Below are positions 6,211-10,085 of a stretch of DNA of 10,085 nucleotides, in pieces. Made by a program: the position numbers and the translations under genes. The number at the start of each line of letters is the position of its first letter. Position 1 is the stretch's first letter. Origin of the DNA: Paracoccaceae bacterium (GTDB taxonomy: Bacteria > Pseudomonadota > Alphaproteobacteria > Rhodobacterales > Rhodobacteraceae); contig NVQY01000011.1 in assembly GCA_002400675.1 (NCBI GenBank), positions 1 through 10,085 on the forward strand. Reading direction: 5' to 3'. The notes under the pieces are model-generated. The model worked only from the letters and a program-made list of their open reading frames with translations. It did not search any database and was not told the origin of the DNA.

Positions 6211-7752
6211 TCATTCAGAAAACTTTTCGGGAAATAAATCTGCCAAATGCTTCTGCACTGCTGTGTAGTTGGGGGCGCTAAACCAATTGTCACGGCTGTA
6301 GTCACCAAAGGCTTTCAGAACGTCCAAATCTATGTTGCCGTTTTGATCTTGAATGCCTAGCCCCTGCATGGCGCTCAAACTCATGTCTACATTTCGGTCA
6401 GAACGGGCCGCATCACCTTTCGGGCTGGCCAATTGCGCCTGCCAGCGGGTCATACCCACCCGGCCCTCTCCACGTAACACTTCGCCGTTGTAGCCGGTGC
6501 GTCCGCCGTAAAGAGCGTTGACCACCTGGGCGGCTGCAATCAACTGAATGGGGTCAATGATGCTTTGCCCGCGAATATCGTATTGGGTCAGGCTGAGTAG
6601 AAAATCGGTTTGTCCAGCGTCCTCGGCCATGCGCCAAGCATCAAGATAGCTGGCCGCAATCGCTTTTTCGTTGGCGGAAAACTTAGTCACATTTATGGTG
6701 ATGGCCTGCCCATAGGTGGGCGTGGATTTGATAAACTGTTCTTGCCCGTTGTCTGAAGTGTAGCCCTCCAAGCCGACCCCAAATTTAAGGGGCTCGTCTT
6801 CTGGGTAAGCTGGCACGGTTTCACCGTTTTTATCGACTCGGGTTTCGCCTAAAGCCTCCCCCAAATCGCCACCGGTAACAATACTTCTCGGCGTTAGGTT
6901 AAACTCAGCGGCAACCGCGTTTTGCGTGGCCTCACTCACCCCACTGTCTTGCTCTGGTGAGCTGAAAATGGCCGATTGGATGAAAGCCATCGGACTGGGC
7001 ACACCCTTACTGAAATCCGCTTGGTTCAAGCGTTGCCGGATGATGGCAGCGTCCTCCGGAACGGCGTCGGCAATGGCCAGAATGCGGCTGAAGGCCTGAA
7101 GTTTCGTGCGTTCACTGGTCGGCACTTTGTCGACATTTTCTGGTTTAAGCAGCGCGGCAATTCTTTGCGTGTTGGAAAGCCCTTGTAGCTTAGGAGAAGC
7201 CAATAGCTCTTCGTAATCTTCCAGGGATTTTACTGTTTGTGCTTCGGTCTCTTCAGTTTTCAGTGCCGCTTTCTCCTTTTCTGCTTCGGTCAATTCTTTC
7301 ACGCTCTTTTCTTCTATTTTTGTCGTGACCTCTGTGACTTCCGCTTCATCGCGTCGGCGTCGATCTCCAAGCCGCTTAATGCCTCTTAGTGCAACGGTCT
7401 TAAGTTCCTCTTGTGTTTCAGCTTTACCCAGTACATAGCTGGGGTCGTTGGATTGCAAGAAAGCCTGATACTCAAGCAAAATATCCGTGATGTCTTCTGC
7501 CGTCTTGTCATTTTTTGGTACTTGCCCAAAATAGTCCCAGTCAGTCTGAACCGCGACCAGAATATCGGCTCGGCTTTTTTCTGGTTCTTCCTGAGCTTGA
7601 TGGGCGGTTTCGGTTTGCAACCGGGCCTGTTGCGCGGCATTGCCGTCAGCCACCACTTGCACCAAAGGGCGCGGTGGTTGCGCTGGAGCTTCACCCTCTT
7701 GAGCTCCTAGCTCCAATCTCCCCAAAGGGTTGTCGGCTCCACCAAAAGGCAT
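6211..7752 (-). CDS. Uncharacterised 513-residue soluble protein
   Basis: No family recognised. Residues 1-60 are Gly/Pro/Ala/Gln rich and probably disordered. Residues about 62-110 look folded (ILVAVQTDWDYFGQV ... ILLEYQAFLQSNDPSYVLG). Residues about 125-180 are highly charged (RRRRDEAEVTEV, KELTEAEKEKAALKTEETEA) and could form a coiled coil. The C-terminal half (about 270-513) looks like a globular domain rich in Asn, Gly and Asp, with YGQAITINVTKFSANEKAIA, DPIQLIAAAQVVNALYGG and near 469-475 DQNGNID, which resembles an EF-hand or dockerin-type calcium loop. No N-terminal signal peptide or membrane segment. It has its own promoter candidate at 7777-7805 and sits between the secreted protein and the SEC-C gene, all on one strand. 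The ATG at 7752 has no Shine-Dalgarno (leader AATATTTTTC). Confidence 0.78.
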   Translation of the reverse strand: MPFGGADNPLGRLELGAQEGEAPAQPPRPLVQVVADGNAAQQARLQTETAHQAQEEPEKSRADILVAVQTDWDYFGQVPKNDKTAEDITDILLEYQAFLQSNDPSYVLGKAETQEELKTVALRGIKRLGDRRRRDEAEVTEVTTKIEEKSVKELTEAEKEKAALKTEETEAQTVKSLEDYEELLASPKLQGLSNTQRIAALLKPENVDKVPTSERTKLQAFSRILAIADAVPEDAAIIRQRLNQADFSKGVPSPMAFIQSAIFSSPEQDSGVSEATQNAVAAEFNLTPRSIVTGGDLGEALGETRVDKNGETVPAYPEDEPLKFGVGLEGYTSDNGQEQFIKSTPTYGQAITINVTKFSANEKAIAASYLDAWRMAEDAGQTDFLLSLTQYDIRGQSIIDPIQLIAAAQVVNALYGGRTGYNGEVLRGEGRVGMTRWQAQLASPKGDAARSDRNVDMSLSAMQGLGIQDQNGNIDLDVLKAFGDYSRDNWFSAPNYTAVQKHLADLFPEKFSE

Positions 7753-7776
7753 GAAAAATATTAGTTATATCTTAAT

Positions 7777-7805
7777 ATGATAGCATAAGTTGGCTTGATT
7801 TGCAA
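7777..7805 (-). promoter_or_regulatory. Sigma-70-type promoter of the 513-residue gene
   Basis: On the minus strand TTGCAA (7805-7800) and TATCAT (7782-7777) are exactly 17 bp apart, matching consensus at four and five of six bases. The start codon follows about 24 bp after the -10 box. The -35 lies inside the perfect 10-bp palindrome ATTTGCAAAT (7798-7807), a possible operator. Confidence 0.55.
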
Positions 7806-7814
7806 ATTGCCGCC

Positions 7815-8513
7815 TTAGTTGCTTCTTATTCCGGCCTCTTCCCGCGCCCCGTTAATAAGGCCATTGGTAATGGCTTCTATTTGCCGTTGAGCATCCGCCG
7901 TTCTTTCTTCCGAAGCTGCCATTCGTTCTTCTGCCGCCGCCGTTCTCTCTTCTGCCGCCGCAATTTGCTGGTCAAGCTCGGCAATTTTAGCTGCATGAAG
8001 CATCTCGCCTTGCAGTTCTTCATTGCAAAATTTTTCCTCAAAGCGGTAGAGGTTGCTGTTTTCGTCGCCATTGATTTGGCCGTTGCCGTCGGTATCAACG
8101 ACTTTAAGAGCTTCCCCTACGCATTGGGCATAGTTAGCCTGAATTTGCTCCATGGTTCGTGGGTCAATTCCCAGTGGGTACTGCCCCGGCGGGTAAATTT
8201 CTAACATTACCCGTTTCCCATACTGTGAAACATAGGCCCCGACATCACCCGTGCCACATTCTTCGGTAATACCGTCGCCATAGTATTGGGTTAACTCATC
8301 AACTCGACTACGAATGACGTTTCCATCTTCGTCAAAAATATACTTCATGTTTTGCGGTGTAAGCTCTGTTTCCAAAATTTCCCCATTAGCTATCTGACTG
8401 CAATAGCGGGCGAATTCATCTCCACCAGCTTCAGCTTCAGCTTTATCTGGCATGGCTGCCACCGCTGCCCCAATGGCCAATGCGCTACCGATATGTTTGC
8501 CAAATTTTCCCAT
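7815..8513 (-). CDS. Secreted protein with EF-hand loop and C-terminal coiled coil
   Basis: 232 residues from the ATG at 8513. The frame is open far upstream through the recombinase gene, but that part is composition-driven. The start chosen gives a signal peptide: basic GKFGKH, hydrophobic core IGSALAIGAAVAA, then a likely cleavage after an Ala-x-Ala near residues 25-29, so export to the periplasm or beyond is expected. The mature part has four Cys (38, 86, 131, 163), an even number that could form disulfides. Residues 140-151 (DTDGNGQINGDE) are a textbook 12-residue EF-hand calcium loop with D, D, N, Q, N and E at the ligand positions; DEDGN near 61 is a weaker look-alike. Residues about 175-212 form an Ala/Glu-rich coiled coil with three tandem heptads. 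No family recognised. The Shine-Dalgarno is poor (A-rich leader); a promoter candidate lies at 8543-8570. Confidence 0.78.
   Translation of the reverse strand: MGKFGKHIGSALAIGAAVAAMPDKAEAEAGGDEFARYCSQIANGEILETELTPQNMKYIFDEDGNVIRSRVDELTQYYGDGITEECGTGDVGAYVSQYGKRVMLEIYPPGQYPLGIDPRTMEQIQANYAQCVGEALKVVDTDGNGQINGDENSNLYRFEEKFCNEELQGEMLHAAKIAELDQQIAAAEERTAAAEERMAASEERTADAQRQIEAITNGLINGAREEAGIRSN
7899..7961. repeat. Three tandem 21-bp repeats inside the secreted protein gene
   Basis: Units at 7899-7919, 7920-7940 and 7941-7961 are imperfect copies of one 21-bp block. On the minus strand they encode the heptads AAAEERT, AAAEERM and AASEERT of the coiled coil. Because 21 is a multiple of three, gain or loss of a copy would lengthen or shorten the coil without a frameshift. 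Confidence 0.7.
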
Positions 8514-8542
8514 TTTTTTAGAAAAGAAAGAGTTATCCTTAT

Positions 8543-8570
8543 TTTCTACCCAAAGTGGGCTTTCTGTCAA
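8543..8570 (-). promoter_or_regulatory. Promoter candidate of the secreted protein gene
   Basis: On the minus strand a perfect -35 TTGACA (8570-8565) is followed after 16 bp by TAGAAA (8548-8543), a fair -10. The start codon lies about 30 bp further on. The -35 overlaps an inverted repeat, so transcription may be regulated there. Confidence 0.5.
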
Positions 8571-8613
8571 ATTTTCTTGACAAAAAAAGTTTGACTCAGG
8601 GGTATTTTTGACA
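8565..8613. promoter_or_regulatory. Cluster of TTGACA-like motifs
   Basis: TGTCAA (8565-8570) and TTGACA (8577-8582) form a perfect inverted repeat with a 6-bp AT spacer, and TTGACT (8591-8596) and TTGACA (8608-8613) follow on the + strand at similar spacing. Four related hexamers in 49 bp suggest a repressor or activator site over the -35 of the secreted protein gene. Chance in an AT-rich gap is possible. Confidence 0.35.
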
Positions 8614-8626
8614 GTCGGAAGGCCAT
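8567..8626 (-). other. Possible 19-residue leader ORF
   Basis: On the minus strand AAGGAGG (8636-8630) is followed by ATG at 8626 and a short frame (MAFRLSKIPLSQTFFVKKI) ending at 8567, just where the promoter of the secreted protein gene begins. The ribosome site is the strongest on this strand, but its spacing to the ATG is only 3 bases. It might be a remnant or a tiny peptide; there is no other support. Confidence 0.15.
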
Positions 8627-8668
8627 GCCCCTCCTTGGGTTTTCTGCCACCAAACGGCAATAAATGGG

Positions 8669-9337
8669 TTAGTCGTCTGGCAAGCCCGACGACTTTTTTC
8701 GTACCCCGCGCAGCATGGGATGCCGCAGGGCCGCCTGCTCGGCTTGGTGCTGCGTTATGCCCAGATAGAGAACGGTGGAGGCAATCGATTTGTGGCCCAG
8801 CAAGCGAGAGATCAGGGCGATGTCCTCCCCCTGCCAATACATGTGGCTCGGTTTGCTGCGCCGAATAGAATGGCTGGAAAACTCGGCTCCGTCGTGTCCC
8901 AAATATTCCGCCCAGCCTTTGACCAAATCGGCGTAGTGTGACCGAGAGATCGGTTTGGAGTTGGGGGCTTTGTGGCGGGTGAACAGATAGTCCGCTGGTT
9001 GCTTCTCGGCCACCGTTAGCCACTGGGCCAGATAGTGCTGAGTGGGCGGGGTCAGAGCCGGAAACACGGTTTGGCCGGTTTTCTGTTGGCGACGGGCAAT
9101 CAGGCTGCGAATGCTCCCCTGCCGAGTTTGCACTTGCCAAACTTGGGTGGCCAACAGGTCGCTGGCCCGAAACATGGTGTCCAATCCAAAGGCCAGCAGG
9201 GCCAGATCGTGCCAGTTCTGCTTTGCCAGCAGGTGGGTTTCGACTTGGGCCATCTCGGCCAGCGTAAAAGCTCGCTTCTGACCCACGGCCAAGCCGCGAT
9301 TCCAAGCATTCACGGTCGGCTGGTTCTGGCTCGTCAT
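8669..9337 (-). CDS. Short tyrosine recombinase (phage integrase family, catalytic domain only)
   Basis: 222 residues from the ATG at 9337; a TTG at 9370 would add 11 residues and starts inside the inverted repeat, but neither has a Shine-Dalgarno. All catalytic residues of tyrosine recombinases are visible: Arg57 in MFRASDLL, the beta-hairpin Lys86 in RRQQKTGQ, His156 and Arg159 in SSHSIRRS, His182 in RLLGHKS, and nucleophile Tyr191 in TVLYLGI. The catalytic fold begins at about residue 22 (RAFTLAEM), so the N-terminal SAM-like core-binding domain of XerC/D and phage integrases is missing. FimB/FimE-type DNA invertases have the same size and layout. It cuts and rejoins DNA at paired short sites; candidate sites lie directly upstream. 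Alternative: a resolvase or integrase of the element itself. The class is certain, the reaction inferred. Confidence 0.92.
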   Translation of the reverse strand: MTSQNQPTVNAWNRGLAVGQKRAFTLAEMAQVETHLLAKQNWHDLALLAFGLDTMFRASDLLATQVWQVQTRQGSIRSLIARRQQKTGQTVFPALTPPTQHYLAQWLTVAEKQPADYLFTRHKAPNSKPISRSHYADLVKGWAEYLGHDGAEFSSHSIRRSKPSHMYWQGEDIALISRLLGHKSIASTVLYLGITQHQAEQAALRHPMLRGVRKKSSGLPDD

Positions 9338-9359
9338 AGGGCGATCGGATAGGAGTCGC

Positions 9360-9374
9360 GCTTTTCTCAAAAGC
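9360..9374. repeat. Left copy of a 15-bp inverted repeat, recombination site candidate
   Basis: GCTTTTCTCAAAAGC is the exact reverse complement of the copy at 9491-9505. Each copy is itself nearly palindromic: 6-bp arms GCTTTT/AAAAGC (7 bp when the C and G outside are counted) around a 3-bp centre CTC. Paired arms around an asymmetric centre are what a tyrosine recombinase site looks like, although the arms are short. It lies just upstream of the recombinase start. Confidence 0.55.
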
Positions 9375-9380
9375 GAAGGT

Positions 9381-9409
9381 ATTTTAGGAAGTTAAGCCTG
9401 AAAGGAAAG
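9381..9409 (-). promoter_or_regulatory. Weak promoter candidate for the recombinase, inside the repeat-bounded segment
   Basis: On the minus strand TAAAAT (9386-9381) is a good -10, but the -35 region (about 9409-9403, CTTTCC/TTTCCT) is poor. If the segment between the 15-bp repeats inverts, this promoter would turn away from the recombinase gene. Low confidence as a promoter. Confidence 0.25.
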
Positions 9410-9454
9410 GGGCGGCCAAAAGTCGCTGACCCGTGGAGTTGCATCATGACCCAG

Positions 9455-9491
9455 AAAAAAACCCATTCAGAACCGCCTGTTGGTTGTTCTG
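9455..9491 (-). terminator. Possible intrinsic terminator after the TGYRSHF-type gene
   Basis: Read on the minus strand, CAGAAC (9491-9486) and GTTCTG (9473-9468) form a 6-bp stem, followed six bases later by seven T (9461-9455). The stem is weak and the T run is not adjacent, so this is tentative. Confidence 0.3.
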
Positions 9492-9539
9492 CTTTTGAGA
9501 AAAGCAAGGGTTGGGTGATTTGGTGGCCGTCAGAACAAC
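9483..9539. repeat. 9-bp inverted repeat around the right 15-bp repeat
   Basis: GTTGTTCTG (9483-9491) and CAGAACAAC (9531-9539) are perfect inverse copies. The right arm covers the last codons and stop of the minus-strand gene, the left arm abuts the right copy of the 15-bp repeat. It could be an RNA stem at the 3' end of that gene or an accessory site for the recombinase. Confidence 0.4.
9491..9505. repeat. Right copy of the 15-bp inverted repeat, recombination site candidate
   Basis: GCTTTTGAGAAAAGC, exact reverse complement of the copy at 9360-9374, with 116 bp between the two. The outer bases differ (T and A here, C and G at the left copy), so the conserved unit is exactly 15 bp. Neither copy is followed by a T run, so they are not intrinsic terminators. 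Confidence 0.55.
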
Positions 9540-9862
9540 TCAAACTGCCGGTCGGCTTCGACCTTTTGTTTCCATTCCTTGCTTTTGGCCGCCTCATCGA
9601 GCCACCAAACCATAAACCCCACCGGATCGTCGTCAAACTCCAGGAGGGCTTCGGCCCCATGCATAAAGTGTGACCGGTAGCCGGTGTCGGTGATGGGCAA
9701 CGGTACTTTGCCCGCGCTGCGCACTTCAACATGCTGGGTGATCAGCTCCCCCGAGCTACATAGCCAGCGCGAGCAATGCCGGATTTCCAGCCCGATCCCC
9801 TGCCACTCGGTCCGGTAGGTTTGGTATTCCGGTTGCTCAGGCAAATCGTTCGGGCGTTCCAT
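9530..9862 (-). CDS. Small plasmid-type protein with TGYRSHF motif
   Basis: 110 residues, ATG at 9862 with AGAGG directly touching it, an unusually short spacing. The C-terminal half carries HVEVRSAGKVPLPITDTGYRSHF, then DDPVGFMVWWLDEAAKSKEWK and a RQFELF end. I have seen this arrangement (PLPIT-TGYRSHF, a Trp/Leu-Asp segment, RQ-LF terminus) in small uncharacterised proteins of alphaproteobacterial plasmids and chromosomal islands; that recollection is not a database check. Four residues around 30-37 (IRHCSRWLCSSG) include two Cys. Soluble, cytosolic, function unknown. Its end faces the inverted-repeat region upstream of the recombinase, so whether the two are co-transcribed is unclear; a weak terminator lies between. 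Confidence 0.8.
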   Translation of the reverse strand: MERPNDLPEQPEYQTYRTEWQGIGLEIRHCSRWLCSSGELITQHVEVRSAGKVPLPITDTGYRSHFMHGAEALLEFDDDPVGFMVWWLDEAAKSKEWKQKVEADRQFELF

Positions 9863-9892
9863 CCTCTACAGATTAAGGGCACCACTTCAGGT

Positions 9893-9917
9893 CGCCAGCT
9901 TTGCACAAGCGTTGGCG
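9893..9917. promoter_or_regulatory. Interrupted hairpin/operator candidate between divergent genes
   Basis: CGCCA-GCTT around TGCAC pairs with AAGC and, after a 2-base bulge, TGGCG, giving a 9-bp interrupted stem. It lies midway between the starts at 9862 (-) and 9965 (+), where both promoters must be. Confidence 0.35.
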
Positions 9918-9964
9918 GATTTCCGTCTCTGAATCCAGTTTGATTGTGCGTCTACGCTGACCGA

Positions 9965-10085
9965 ATGACGATGCTTTCAGCCTCAGAATTTGACCATATG
10001 GAACGCCTGCTGGCGGATCTACTGATTGAAGCCAGCCCAACGGAAGAAAGTCAAATTCTGCAACTGCACATACGTCTGAAGGCAA
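9965..10085 (+). CDS. N-terminus of a small + strand protein, cut by the window end
   Basis: Forty codons are visible from the ATG at 9965, open to the last base. The sequence is a plausible helical protein start (MLSASEFDHMERLLADLLIEASPTEESQILQLHIRLK), with the ATG at 9971 as an alternative. An in-frame stop lies upstream. No Shine-Dalgarno is visible, in keeping with several genes here. The opposite strand is also open across 9873-10085, but its translation is poor in regular features. Divergent from the TGYRSHF-type gene. Family unknown. Confidence 0.5.
   Translation, partial: MTMLSASEFDHMERLLADLLIEASPTEESQILQLHIRLKA

Noticed and set aside
8514..9305. A continuous minus-strand frame of 496 codons runs from 9305 through the recombinase region into the secreted protein gene; if 9375-9490 were inverted, the ATG at 9446 would join it.
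   Set aside because: Its part over the recombinase gene is Gly/Ser/Pro/His/Arg-rich with no fold, as expected from a GC-rich shadow frame, and the recombinase frame is clearly the real one. Only the part after the ATG at 8513 looks like a protein.
9446..9673. A + strand frame of 75 codons with GGAG before the ATG, across the inverted repeats.
   Set aside because: More than half lies antisense to the well-supported minus-strand gene at 9530-9862 and the translation has no domain-like pattern.
9873..10085. A minus-strand frame of 70 codons at the right edge.
   Set aside because: The opposite strand from 9965 gives a more regular helical protein, and this frame would run into the leader of the 9862 gene. 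Not decidable with certainty from the visible part.

Overview
The window looks like an accessory replicon or integrated mobile element (plasmid, ICE or plasmid-like island) of a Pseudomonadota bacterium, most likely an alphaproteobacterium. This is inference from gene content: a DnaG-type Toprim primase, a RelE/ParE toxin-antitoxin pair, DUF2958 and DUF3768 proteins, a small protein with a TGYRSHF motif, and a tyrosine recombinase. These are typical passengers of alphaproteobacterial plasmids and ICEs. Several promoter candidates resemble sigma-70 promoters. There is no rRNA, tRNA, CRISPR array or recognisable core housekeeping operon. A species cannot be named from the sequence.

Layout. Bases 1-1908 (+): the C-terminal part of a Toprim primase, cut by the window edge, then a 343-residue winged-helix/membrane/coiled-coil protein of unknown role in the same operon. 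Bases 1909-2548 (+): a toxin-antitoxin operon with a good promoter and two palindromic operator candidates; the two reading frames overlap by one base. Bases 2589-4299: a DUF2958 gene (-) and a DUF3768 gene (+) diverge from a 240-bp region rich in inverted repeats, and a 239-residue conserved-type protein follows on the + strand. Bases 4296-8513 (-): three unrecognised genes visibly more AT-rich than the left half, in transcription order a secreted EF-hand/coiled-coil protein, a 513-residue protein and a 619-residue protein ending in a SEC-C metal-binding motif. Each has its own promoter candidate. Bases 8669-9862 (-): a short tyrosine recombinase with all catalytic residues, then upstream of it a 159-bp gap carrying a perfect 15-bp inverted repeat, then the TGYRSHF-type gene. 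Bases 9965-10085 (+): the start of another small protein, cut by the window end.

Most striking is the recombinase neighbourhood. The enzyme has only the catalytic domain, like the FimB/FimE invertases, and two quasi-palindromic 15-mers that are exact reverse complements of each other lie 116 bp apart directly upstream of it. This is a reasonable candidate for a small invertible DNA switch or a recombination-site pair, but activity cannot be shown from one sequence. The second candidate for an undescribed system is the three-gene minus-strand block at 4296-8513, whose products I cannot assign. Many genes here start without a visible Shine-Dalgarno sequence; three of them have A/C-rich leaders.
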